Shown here: in pieces, positions 19,103 to 27,192 of the stretch
How positions within the stretch are numbered: position 1 is the stretch's first letter
Layout: each line of letters begins with the position of its first letter
NCBI GenBank assembly: GCA_913047795.1
Contig: CAJWTS010000040.1
Coordinates: 1-36,433, forward strand
DNA from: an uncultured Verrucomicrobiota bacterium
GTDB lineage: Bacteria > Verrucomicrobiota > Kiritimatiellia > CAJWTS01
Length of the DNA stretch: 36,433 bases
Direction of reading: 5' to 3'
The notes under the pieces: model-generated
The model's database searches: none
The model's input: the letters and a program-made list of their open reading frames with translations, nothing else
What the model was told of the DNA's origin: nothing
Position numbers and translations under genes: made by a program

Positions 19103-20422
19103 CTACCGGAAGACGACATCGCGTCCGTCGGCGGAGACGCCGATGCGGTCGGGCGGAATGCGGATGACGTCGAAGAGGGTTGCGATCAGTTCATCATCCT
19201 TGCCCGCGCGATGTGGATTCCAGAACTCCCAGACGATATCGTGTTCAGGTGTCACTTCAAAGGCGCGCCCGGAATCGGATTCCGTGATCAACGTATTGCC
19301 GTTGGGCAGTCGCCGATTCGTTCCGCAACAGATCGTGGCGAACGGGTTCTCTGCATCGCCGCGATAGGACCAGGCGACGGACTGGGTTAACGGATCGACG
19401 ACGAGGATGCGCGACTTGCCGCCGTTGCCGAGGTTGTCGAAGACCATGATGCGTCCGTCGTCGAGTACGGTTGGGTCGTGTTGTTCGCGCCACAGCCCGG
19501 AGAGGGCCCACGTGACGCGCCCGGCTTCTGGATCGATCACGGCGATGGTATTGAGCTTAAGTACGGAGATCAGGATGTGGCCCTTGCGCAGCATCGGGTA
19601 GCGTTCGGCATGACGGCCATCGATCCACTCGATCCCGTTGCTGTGAAAGATGTCGCCGCGCCGTTTCGTGGCGGCGTGGACCAGCGGCGCGTACTCCGAA
19701 TCGAGGAATGCCTTGAGAATCGAGATGCGCCGGCGTTCTTCGCCGTCCGCGCCCAGTTCGAGAATGAAGTCTTCGAGGATGGGGCCCTCAAAACCCAGTT
19801 CTTCAAAGTCCGTGCGACGATGCCGCGCGAGGGTGTAGATTGTGCCGTCGTCCGTCACGTTCACGGCGTGATGACAGCGTCCCTTGTGCGCCCAGAGCAG
19901 TTTCGAGTTCTTGTCGACCTTGATCATGCCGATGCCCTCGAAGATGGCGAGCACATCGCCGTTATCGAAGAGATGAGCCCGCCGCCAGTAGGTCTTGTTC
20001 TCATCCATTTCCATGAATCCGAGCGGACCGGGCCAGACGTCACCCAGGGGCAATTGCCATTCGTAGAGAAGATCGCCCTCCATGTTGATCAGGAAGGCAC
20101 CGGGCGCGTGTCCGGAGACGTAGAGGTTCAGTCCCTGGAACGCGTTCTGCTTGTCGTGCGCGGTAACGGAGACGCCGTTGGGTGCGGCTTCGTAACCCTG
20201 CAAATATCCGATTGCGCCGACATGTTCGAGGGTCTCGGGATCGATCTGGCTTTCGATACCGGTAGGGCGCGCCTTGCGGAAGCGCCCCTGCGCCGGCGTG
20301 TTGTTTTCTGCAATTGTCCCCGCGGACTGATCGGTGACATGCGATCCCTGTCGCTTGCCCAGCCACAGGCCCCCGGCGAAGGCAAGACCGGCGCAGATGA
20401 TGATAAGAAGTATGGAGCGCAT
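19103..20422 (-). CDS. Arylsulfotransferase (ASST)-like secreted beta-propeller protein
   Basis: The 439-residue product starts at ATG 20420-20422 with a signal anchor (MRSILLIIICAGLAFAGG). The body is built from repeated propeller blades with Asp/Gly-rich turns such as 'LINMEGDLLYEW', 'GRCHHAVNVTDDGTIYTLAR', 'QHDPTVLDDGRIMVFDNLGNGG', 'RRLPNGNTLITESDSGRAFEVTP' and 'DIVWEFWNP'. This is the pattern of the arylsulfotransferase families, which in characterised members move sulfate between phenolic esters through a His. 'CHH' and 'HSNGIEW' are candidate active-site segments, but I cannot fix the catalytic His. A non-enzymatic glycan-binding propeller remains possible. It is first of the operon; its upstream region and first 16 codons are repeated at 22622-22811. 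Confidence 0.8.
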   Translation of the reverse strand: MRSILLIIICAGLAFAGGLWLGKRQGSHVTDQSAGTIAENNTPAQGRFRKARPTGIESQIDPETLEHVGAIGYLQGYEAAPNGVSVTAHDKQNAFQGLNLYVSGHAPGAFLINMEGDLLYEWQLPLGDVWPGPLGFMEMDENKTYWRRAHLFDNGDVLAIFEGIGMIKVDKNSKLLWAHKGRCHHAVNVTDDGTIYTLARHRRTDFEELGFEGPILEDFILELGADGEERRRISILKAFLDSEYAPLVHAATKRRGDIFHSNGIEWIDGRHAERYPMLRKGHILISVLKLNTIAVIDPEAGRVTWALSGLWREQHDPTVLDDGRIMVFDNLGNGGKSRILVVDPLTQSVAWSYRGDAENPFATICCGTNRRLPNGNTLITESDSGRAFEVTPEHDIVWEFWNPHRAGKDDELIATLFDVIRIPPDRIGVSADGRDVVFR

Positions 20423-20570
20423 TTTTCGTGGAAGATGCCGGCGCCCGGATTCGCCGACGGTTCAAGATCACGGGTATCAGTATGCCCGTCGAGAGAAGGG
20501 GGATGCAATCATGTTTCCAACCGGTCGCCTGGGGGTATGATGCGCGGTTCGCGGCAAAACGTCCTGACGT
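20384..20570 (-). repeat. Direct repeat B, copy 1: upstream region plus start of the arylsulfotransferase gene
   Basis: About 185 bases match 22622-22811 without gaps. The upstream block (20479-20570) is about 95 percent identical, while the block next to and inside the gene start (20384-20478) is more diverged. The upstream block contains TTGCAT and CATACT 18 bases apart, a weak promoter conserved in both copies. It also contains a tiny ORF (ATG at 20512, MIASPFSRRAY, stop at 20477) whose first eleven codons are the same in both copies. The gene that follows in the minus direction is the arylsulfotransferase; the gene upstream is the membrane protein bracketed by this repeat. Confidence 0.8.
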
Positions 20571-20647
20571 CGTGATCTGGAAGATCGTTGAGTCATCGCT
20601 GACCCGCGGGACCGGGAATATTCAACGTGCCGTTGCCGCTGGGGCGT

Positions 20648-22567
20648 CTATGGGGTCGGATCCGCAATAATGACGCCGAGTCGGGCGGCCGCGTAGAGAT
20701 TGTAGATCTCAGTCGTCTGGTCGGGTGTCATGGCGCCTAGCCACTGGATCGGCTCGGTCTTCTTCTCGATAATGTGCGTAATGCCTTCGCTTGCAAGGAC
20801 GTCCAGGGCCGCATCCTTATCCGTGCCACGAAAGAGGATCTCGTGGTTCTGCAGAACCTGGTTGTAATGCGCGTAAGCGGTTGTCCAGCGTCCCAGGCGC
20901 AGGCGGTAGAAGCGGTGACCGAAAAAGGCGGCCCAGTGGGGGTTCTCCTCGTTCCAGTTCAGATGATCGGCCGCGATCAAGGCTGTAGCAGGATCGATGC
21001 CTTTCAGGATATTGACGACGTCGTCCGGGCCACGGTACTCGGGACGATGGACCTGTGGACCCGGTTTACGGATTTTCCACATGTTGTGATTGAAGGTCGC
21101 GACCAGCGAGATCAACGCAATCGAGATCACGGCGACACGGGCGGCACCTCCCGTGCGCGACAGCGATCGGTCGATCATGAGCGCGAGGCAGGCGAAGAGC
21201 GATGCGGTTGTGAGATAGCGCGCCTCGCTCTCGAATTGGCTCATGTCGAATAGAATCCATTTGTAGCTGAAGGGGTCCATGGGCGGGTCAAAGCGGGGTA
21301 TGACCAGCACATACAGTAAGGTCCCGGCGCCACAGACGCACACGAGTTGGAGCAGCAGGCCCTGCAACGAATCGGGGAGCCATCGTTTCCAGCGTGCGAT
21401 CGCCAGCAGGAGTACCGCTCCGGCGGCGGAGCCAATATTGATCGATGAAAAAAGCCAGCTCCGCGATACGTGATCGAACGTCACGTCGAGCAAGGCGTTC
21501 TGATCGGGCCGCGTGAGCCAATGCCCGAACCACCGGGTGGCCAGGAAAGCAGCGACGAGAAAGGCGAGGCGTTTCCAGTGCCGTGCGGGAAGGTCCTGCC
21601 ACAACCAGAGCGTTCCTGCGAAAACGAGAGCGTAGACGTAGAGGACTTCTTTGGTCAGCACACAGAGTGCGAGGAGCAGTAGGTGAACGAGCGCCGTTCG
21701 CACTCCCTGCAGGTGGCGACTCCACCACATCAGGCTGAGCATGAGTGGCGTCGCAACGACCGACGGGAAATTCTGAATATGCGTCTCGGTCCAGATCAGT
21801 CCAATCATCGGCGTCGCTAGCCAGAACAGGCCGCATGGGGCCGAACGCTTCCCCATGCGATCCGCGAGAAGATCGCGCAGCAGGTACATGGCGGCCAGGA
21901 TGCAGGCGAAGAGACCGACAACGTAGGCACTGTGCATGGGCAGTCCGGTCAGGCTACGGAGGATGACCGGCAGAAAGGCGAACCCGAAGTGGTAGTTGGC
22001 GATGCCGTCCTTGAACAGGAGGTCCGGCACCGGAAGGGCGCGCTCCAGGCCGTAGGCAATCGACAACCAGAGCGACGTGTCGATCCATGCGAATCCGGAG
22101 ACGTGAGGACGGTGCAGGGGAAGGCGATCGACGAAATAGGATGCGTATCCGGCAAGCAAGAGCGAGGCAATCAGTAGGACGACGGATGACAGGGAGGGTG
22201 CGGGGCAACGCCGCAGCGCGGATTTGGCGGCGAACACGGCGGCGGCGCCAAGTGCCCAGGCCACGATCGGGAAGAATGGTTGGAATCCGAGAAACGCAAA
22301 CACGCCGTAGAGCGCGGCGAGTGTGGCGAAACCTATGACGGTCTCTATCGCGATGGTCGCATCTGCTTTCGGCGCCGACCATTGCGCGACGACGCGCCCG
22401 AGCGCCCAGGCGATGAAGAGGACGATGACGCCGCGCGTCGGCGACGCGATGCGAAGGCAGATCATCCAGACGATTTCGACGAGAACGAGTAGGCAGAGGC
22501 CGCCTACGAGCAGCGGGAGTCCGCGAGGGGCAGCCGTCTCTTCAGGAGATAATGATGATTCACTCAC
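20648..22567 (-). CDS. Polytopic membrane protein, GT-C glycosyltransferase-like
   Basis: The 639-residue product starts at GTG 22565-22567. It has roughly twelve to fourteen hydrophobic helices in residues about 15-470, a periplasmic loop containing 'DTSLWLSIAYGLERALPVPDLLFKDGIANYHFGF', and a soluble C-terminal domain (about 500-639, with 'GPDDVVNILKGID' and 'EGITHIIEKK'). This architecture is that of GT-C enzymes using polyprenyl-phosphate sugars on the outer face of the inner membrane, but I see no specific catalytic motif. The start overlaps by eight bases (GTGAGTGA) the stop of the arylsulfotransferase-leader remnant, suggesting coupled translation. It is enclosed by the two copies of repeat B. 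Confidence 0.7.
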   Translation of the reverse strand: MSESSLSPEETAAPRGLPLLVGGLCLLVLVEIVWMICLRIASPTRGVIVLFIAWALGRVVAQWSAPKADATIAIETVIGFATLAALYGVFAFLGFQPFFPIVAWALGAAAVFAAKSALRRCPAPSLSSVVLLIASLLLAGYASYFVDRLPLHRPHVSGFAWIDTSLWLSIAYGLERALPVPDLLFKDGIANYHFGFAFLPVILRSLTGLPMHSAYVVGLFACILAAMYLLRDLLADRMGKRSAPCGLFWLATPMIGLIWTETHIQNFPSVVATPLMLSLMWWSRHLQGVRTALVHLLLLALCVLTKEVLYVYALVFAGTLWLWQDLPARHWKRLAFLVAAFLATRWFGHWLTRPDQNALLDVTFDHVSRSWLFSSINIGSAAGAVLLLAIARWKRWLPDSLQGLLLQLVCVCGAGTLLYVLVIPRFDPPMDPFSYKWILFDMSQFESEARYLTTASLFACLALMIDRSLSRTGGAARVAVISIALISLVATFNHNMWKIRKPGPQVHRPEYRGPDDVVNILKGIDPATALIAADHLNWNEENPHWAAFFGHRFYRLRLGRWTTAYAHYNQVLQNHEILFRGTDKDAALDVLASEGITHIIEKKTEPIQWLGAMTPDQTTEIYNLYAAARLGVIIADPTP

Positions 22568-22667
22568 GGGCAGACGTCGGCATGCGGTGGGTGAAAGGTT
22601 TATCCAGGTGGTTCGTGATCGCGAAGGCCAGACCGTCGCAGATCACGATAAGGAGACTGGAGCGCAT
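22560..22667 (-). pseudogene. Leader remnant of an arylsulfotransferase gene (35-codon ORF)
   Basis: From ATG 22665-22667 the frame reads MRSSLLIVICDGLAFA, matching the first 16 residues of the intact protein (MRSILLIIICAGLAFA). It then diverges for 19 codons and stops at TGA 22560-22562. The stop overlaps the GTG start of the following membrane-protein gene. The propeller domain is absent. It may survive as a leader peptide that delivers ribosomes to the downstream start, which is inference. Confidence 0.65.
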
Positions 22668-22811
22668 TGTTTGTGGAAAATGTCGGTGTCCGGGCACACC
22701 GTCTATTTAAAATCCCGATAATAAGTATGCCCGTCGAGAGAAGGGGGATGCAATCATGTTTCCAGCTGGTCGCCTGGGGGTATGATGCGCGGTTCGCGGT
22801 AAAACGTTCTG
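22622..22811 (-). repeat. Direct repeat B, copy 2
   Basis: This is the second copy of the arylsulfotransferase upstream region and gene start. The promoter-distal block (22724-22811) is nearly identical to 20479-20570. The proximal block is aligned without gaps but diverged, and is visibly more AT-rich (a TTATTAT and TTTTAAATA stretch). The tiny ORF here starts at 22757 and runs 16 codons to a TAA ending at 22707. Confidence 0.8.
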
Positions 22812-22824
22812 CCTCCGTTGCCGG

Positions 22825-22980
22825 TCAGAGATGATCGGTGATGAATTTCACGAGTTCCGAGTTGCACACCTTGAACCCCTCGTTCCAGAGGTGGCACGGG
22901 TCTTCGAACTGATTCATCTGCTCCAATCTGTCCGCGATCAGAGTCGCTGCTGTGGTCGGATTCCGGTCCGTGCGGAGGAC
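22825..22980 (-). pseudogene. C-terminal tail of an SGNH-like hydrolase (remnant)
   Basis: A frame without an obvious start, bounded upstream by TAA, reads NPTTAATLIADRLEQMNQFE and then DPCHLWNEGFKVCNSELVKF before its TGA at 22825-22827. 'DPCHLWNEGFKV' resembles block V of SGNH hydrolases (D-x-x-H, then a Gly-containing helix: 'DxxHLxxxGxxxxAExL'). The remaining parts of the enzyme are missing, so this is a gene end left by rearrangement. It sits just beyond repeat B copy 2, at the border of the duplicated block. The rest of the gap up to 23125 shows no gene. Confidence 0.5.
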
Positions 22981-23125
22981 TTACAATCGTTGTGCCTTTT
23001 CCTACACTGACTTTGGATTGAAGTGGGGCCGGTAACGTCCTTGGCCGGGTGTGCTCCATGTCCGAAATCGTCGCGAGAAGGACGCCCCATCTAGTCGATA
23101 AGATTCTGAACAGTTTTCACAGAAC

Positions 23126-24310
23126 TTAGGGGTCGCGACTGTCGGCGTCCTCCGGTGTGGCGCCCACGCTCGGGTTTGTTTCGGCGAGGCCGCTTTGACG
23201 CAAGAATGTCGCCAACGCCGTGCCTGCGATTTTCGTGGCGATCTCGTTGGGGTGTTGGTCGGCTGGATGGACCCACAGCGCGGGGGCATCTTGGCCCCGA
23301 AACGCAGGCAGAAGATCGCAAAATGGAATATTCGCCTCGGCACAGAATTGTGCAACGATCTCGTGCACAGCATCCAGCGGGTAGCGCGTGTCCAGATGAA
23401 TCAGCACAGGGAAGAGTGCCACGGCGAACCGGATGCCGTGGGCTCGAGCGATCTTGTACGCTTCTTGAAGTGATGCCTGTATCTCTCGCCAGCCGGCGTG
23501 GTTATCTGTGTACCCCGCGAGGTAGTGTTCGATCAGCCTGCGATGGGTCGTACGTTTTTCGAAGCGTCCCACGAACGCGTTGAGGAAGTAGGATCGTTGC
23601 CGAATGCGTCGAAGGACTACCGGTTGCGAGAGAAATGAGATTGTGCCCTTGAGCTGCGCGTCATTCGGGAACATGACCATCACGATGACGTCCGGATGAT
23701 AATGAAGTGCATAGTCTTTCAGAATGCTTTGCTGATAGCGCGTGTTCGAGCCCGTTATGCCGAGATTCATGACTTCGATGCTAGCCGTCTGTGTGCCAAG
23801 CGCGCTCTCGACGAAACGATCCAGTGTATGTTCGTCGCGAACACCGATGCCCAGGGTGAACGAGTCGCCGAGGAGAAGGATTCGCGTCGAATCGGGCGAC
23901 TTCTCCGGTTCGCGCGTGGGACCTCGGAATCCCTGGGCATTGATTGTGCCGAGCACGCGATTCTCTTCGTCGAAATATCCCCGAGGATTGGCGGGGTACG
24001 TATAGATCAGCGAAGAGTTGGGTTCGTAGAGGTGTCTGTTCTCGATATCGTGAGCCGTGGATTCGATCCATGTTGCCACGCCCGGATCCCCGACTGATAG
24101 GACTCGGCAGATTGCTTCGAGTGCAGCCAGGCAGAGGGCGGTCGTCACGAGCAATAGGTATAGACGCTGCCGATTCTTGACGACGTAGTGCAGGATCACG
24201 ACGGTCAAGAAGATGAGGCTAAGCCCCAGAATTGGCGGTGGATCGAGAAGCGATGAGAGGTGCGAATCGGATATGGCAGTCAGGGTGGCGATAACACAGA
24301 TAGAGAGCAT
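23126..24310 (-). CDS. SGNH/GDSL hydrolase with N-terminal membrane helices
   Basis: The 394-residue product begins at ATG 24308-24310. Two or three hydrophobic segments (about 4-15, 27-42 and 49-69) anchor it. The hydrolase domain has block I LLLGDSFTLGIG (GDS at 148-150), block II 'MNLGITGSNT' (Asn182), block III 'MFPND' (213-217) and a C-terminal 'VHPADQHPNEIA' whose Asp-Gln-His fits block V. 'NAQGFRG' before block I is typical of cell-surface SGNH proteins that act on exported polysaccharides. The polar tail after block V is unremarkable. It has no strong ribosome-binding site. A weak promoter candidate (TTGCTA and TACAGT 18 bases apart, 24413 to 24384 on the minus strand) lies upstream. 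Confidence 0.85.
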   Translation of the reverse strand: MLSICVIATLTAISDSHLSSLLDPPPILGLSLIFLTVVILHYVVKNRQRLYLLLVTTALCLAALEAICRVLSVGDPGVATWIESTAHDIENRHLYEPNSSLIYTYPANPRGYFDEENRVLGTINAQGFRGPTREPEKSPDSTRILLLGDSFTLGIGVRDEHTLDRFVESALGTQTASIEVMNLGITGSNTRYQQSILKDYALHYHPDVIVMVMFPNDAQLKGTISFLSQPVVLRRIRQRSYFLNAFVGRFEKRTTHRRLIEHYLAGYTDNHAGWREIQASLQEAYKIARAHGIRFAVALFPVLIHLDTRYPLDAVHEIVAQFCAEANIPFCDLLPAFRGQDAPALWVHPADQHPNEIATKIAGTALATFLRQSGLAETNPSVGATPEDADSRDP

Positions 24311-24675
24311 TCGGTCAGAACAGGTTGTTTGGTGAACTTCTGTCGGCGTTCTGGTTCGTTTAGCAGTCCGGCCTCATCTCGATACTGTAGCGGCCCATGT
24401 CTGAATCTAGCAAGACCGTATCGGGGGCGGGTCCACGCGACAAGGTCACAGGCAATTGCTTCTGATCTGACGGCAGACGCGAGGGTTGCGGCAGTTTCAT
24501 GACGCCAGGGGGGATTGTAATGGTTGCGCAGACAGGTGCGCCGTATTGATGGAGATGACGAATTCACGGGGTCACAGTCGTTGTTATTGTTCGTTTTGCA
24601 TACTCAGCGCGATCGGCGTAAACCTTTTCCAGGAACATTTCCGTTGTCCGAATGCCGGCGGACCTTTTGCGAAGA
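24311..24675. other. Intergenic spacer, 365 bases
   Basis: No gene, repeat or RNA was recognised on either strand. The only signal noted is the weak minus-strand promoter candidate at 24384-24413 that could serve the SGNH gene. Short open frames here have no ribosome-binding sites and no family resemblance. Confidence 0.4.
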
Positions 24676-25806
24676 CTAGCCATTGCCGGTGGGCGCCGGA
24701 CACGCTCGCGCTTGAAGACGCTCGATTAGTTTCTTGCCAAGATTAATTCCGGGAATCTCAATAATTCGATACGTAAGGTATGCGATAGCCGTCGACGTGA
24801 TCACGACGATGAGAAAGACCATGAAGAATCCGATGTTGCCATTCGGGAGGAATCCGTCGGAAACGACGGATTTCATGATGCTGATCACCAGGAAGTGAAT
24901 CAGGTATATACTATAGCTAAGCTTTCCGATCCATGTGGTGATCCTGTTTACCAGGAGGGCATGCGGGAAGAAGTGAAGTGACAGGGCGAACAGAAGCAGT
25001 GCGATTCCATACGAGTAAAGCTGCGGGATTAGACTCGGGAGCAGACCAACAGTCAGGGTCCAGCCGAATAGACCGGCGGATGCCAGCAGCAAAGTAACCG
25101 AAATTCGCCTATCCTGAATCGGGTGCCGCTTGACGAGATGGTAGAGCAAAATTCCCATAAGAAAGATCGGGAACTGCGAAGGGAACCAGAAGTAAGTAAA
25201 GTACTCTAAGAGCGGATAAAGGCTCCCGGGGTATTTCGGTCCGAGATGATGCAAAACGATCATGGACGAAAGTCTTGCGACTACGAGGCTGACCAGAAGA
25301 GCCATGAGCGTCGTTCGAATATTCGTCAGTCTTGTAAACAGATAGGGCACGAACAGGTAGAACGTCATCTCGACCGCGATGGTCCACCCTCCAGGCACGA
25401 CAGAGGTGATTGTCTTCGCGTCCCAGCCGTGAAGGAACGTTGCGGTCAATGGGATATACCACCACCGAATCCCGTCTGGAGCCCAGAAGCGGGGTCCCAT
25501 GCCCCCGTGTAGCGAGTATACAATGATTGCGAGATAGAAGAGCGGTGCGACACGAAAGAAGCGCCGAATGAAGAAGTTGGTCGTCGGCCGTTTCTCGTGC
25601 GGTTTCCGTGCATCCAAAGACAAGAATAGCGTCAATGCGCTGGCCAGAAAGAAGAGTTGCACTCCTTTTGCTCCCTGCAGGACGATTTCCATCAACGTGT
25701 ATGAAGAAGGCGGTATCCAGCGGCAGTGAAATAGAACGACGCCCAGGATCGCGAATCCGCGGAGGGCATCGATGTACTCGTATCGCCTGGGTGTGATGGG
25801 CTTCAC
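24676..25806 (-). CDS. Acyltransferase 3 family membrane protein (OafA/YrhL-like)
   Basis: The 376-residue product starts at GTG 25804-25806, preceded by AGGGGA five bases upstream. It opens with 'RRYEYIDALRGFAILGVVLFHC', the acyltransferase-3 signature (R/E..DxLRG.A...V...H with the catalytic His in the first helix), and has about ten membrane helices. 'FFIRRFFRVAPLFYLAI' and 'IGKLSYSIYLIHFLVI' near the C-terminus are also diagnostic. Family members O-acetylate or O-acylate exported glycans. It lies nine bases after the membrane protein gene upstream. Base composition is visibly more AT-rich (about 48 percent GC in a sampled line against about 57 in atpA), a hint of separate origin. Confidence 0.9.
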   Translation of the reverse strand: MKPITPRRYEYIDALRGFAILGVVLFHCRWIPPSSYTLMEIVLQGAKGVQLFFLASALTLFLSLDARKPHEKRPTTNFFIRRFFRVAPLFYLAIIVYSLHGGMGPRFWAPDGIRWWYIPLTATFLHGWDAKTITSVVPGGWTIAVEMTFYLFVPYLFTRLTNIRTTLMALLVSLVVARLSSMIVLHHLGPKYPGSLYPLLEYFTYFWFPSQFPIFLMGILLYHLVKRHPIQDRRISVTLLLASAGLFGWTLTVGLLPSLIPQLYSYGIALLLFALSLHFFPHALLVNRITTWIGKLSYSIYLIHFLVISIMKSVVSDGFLPNGNIGFFMVFLIVVITSTAIAYLTYRIIEIPGINLGKKLIERLQARACPAPTGNG

Positions 25807-25815
25807 TAAATTCCC

Positions 25816-27192
25816 CTAGGGACTTTGTCGACGTTTGTCTTCATCTTTCGATCCGGCGCGTAGCTTGACCCATTTCGGCCGATCGGCGGGGTTAACATCG
25901 CGGTATCGTTTTTGCCACGGGTAGGTGGGGGGGCGCACGTGATACCAGGTGGGCTTAGAGACGGGATCCGATTTCGTCGTGAGCACGTAGCGCGGGTAGA
26001 TAATGAAACTCGATTGATACTCGTTCGAGTACGTCTGCTCCTGGAGCCTGCCTCGGACGGCAAATTGAACCGTTCGTTTTGCAGGAAATGTGCAGACGAG
26101 AACGGCGAGCGCAATCGTGAGCCAGGCCGCCTGTCTGTGGGCCATAACAAAGAGTACCGGCACGACGCCGAGAGGGACCGCCCATAAAAAGCGGCTGCTT
26201 ATCGGATTGTATACCGGCGTCCAACAGAAGAGGGCCAGCAGCGAAAGATAGGACAGGATCGTGAGTAGCATGGAGCGCCATGCTGAACGATCGGTGACGC
26301 GAGTCATCTGCCACGTAACGAGACTGGTCACAATAAACCCCACGCCAAGGATCAAGGAGAGTGTGCGGTGTTCATTCGCATTCGAAAAAAAGAACTGGCC
26401 AAGTGTTAGTGCTGATTGATGCAGATAAGCGACCACCGGAAAGAATTGGTCACCGGCACCTACGGGATGGCTGCCGCCCTGTTGTAGCGCGATTCGTACG
26501 GCGAGCCATGGTGCGACACTGATCCCGACGTTTAGGACGATGCCGCTCAACCTGGTGCGAATCGAGTACGAATCGTACGTAAATAGCGCCAGCGCAATTC
26601 CGGGTAGGATCGCGATGATCGCGTTGTGGGTCAGAAGCGCCAGTGCCTGTACGCAACCGAGCACGATGCAATGAACGCGATATGCTCGAGCCGACGATCC
26701 GCTCGGTTCTCGAATAATCAGCCAGTAGATTAAGCCCGTAAGGCCGATCGATAGGGTTTGTGCCAGCAGTTTAAAGGTCGTTGCCGGAACGAAAAAACAG
26801 ATGAAGACACAGGCCAGTAGGCCCACGCCGACCTTAGCTTGCGGCGTCAGATTCGATTGCTGTGTCAGGCGCAGGGCGTACAGACACCATGTAAAGCAAC
26901 TCGCGGCGGCAAGCAGGGTGGAGGCCCAAATCAGGCCGACTCCGCTGGGTCCTGCTATCCATTGACAGATCGCCAGGTAGATCGAATACAGCGGCGGCCA
27001 TAGGTAGAGCGTTTCGCCTCCGAACCACTCGTAACGCTGGTTCTGGAGCAGAGAGATCGATCCTTCCCAGTAGGCCCAGGAGTCGGGCGTGGTGAAAATT
27101 CCGTTGCGAAGGATGAGGCGCGTCAGCACCCCGGCCAGTACGGCGGCTACGGCGGCCGGTACCCAGGCTCGTCGCTTCAACAGATCCTTCAT
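25816..27192 (-). CDS. Polytopic membrane protein, GT-C glycosyltransferase-like
   Basis: The 458-residue product starts at ATG 27190-27192 in a four-base ATGA overlap with the end of the upstream gene. A longer open frame exists upstream, but it runs antisense-like through the neighbour's coding sequence. After a first helix (about 12-27), the loop 'TPDSWAYWEGSISLLQ...GETLYLWPPLYSIYLAI' resembles the first periplasmic loop of GT-C transferases, where an acidic residue is catalytic. About ten further helices follow, then a short polar tail rich in Lys, Arg and Asp. It is probably an inner-membrane sugar transferase using a lipid-linked donor, but the specificity is unknown. Confidence 0.7.
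   Translation of the reverse strand: MKDLLKRRAWVPAAVAAVLAGVLTRLILRNGIFTTPDSWAYWEGSISLLQNQRYEWFGGETLYLWPPLYSIYLAICQWIAGPSGVGLIWASTLLAAASCFTWCLYALRLTQQSNLTPQAKVGVGLLACVFICFFVPATTFKLLAQTLSIGLTGLIYWLIIREPSGSSARAYRVHCIVLGCVQALALLTHNAIIAILPGIALALFTYDSYSIRTRLSGIVLNVGISVAPWLAVRIALQQGGSHPVGAGDQFFPVVAYLHQSALTLGQFFFSNANEHRTLSLILGVGFIVTSLVTWQMTRVTDRSAWRSMLLTILSYLSLLALFCWTPVYNPISSRFLWAVPLGVVPVLFVMAHRQAAWLTIALAVLVCTFPAKRTVQFAVRGRLQEQTYSNEYQSSFIIYPRYVLTTKSDPVSKPTWYHVRPPTYPWQKRYRDVNPADRPKWVKLRAGSKDEDKRRQSP

Noticed and set aside
19478..20575. 365-codon plus-strand frame opposite the arylsulfotransferase-like gene
   Set aside because: Antisense shadow of a gene with repeated propeller motifs and an operon context.
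20384..22811. Insertion sequence or transposon explanation for the repeats
   Set aside because: No transposase, no terminal inverted repeats and no target-site duplication were seen; the repeats consist of operon ends.
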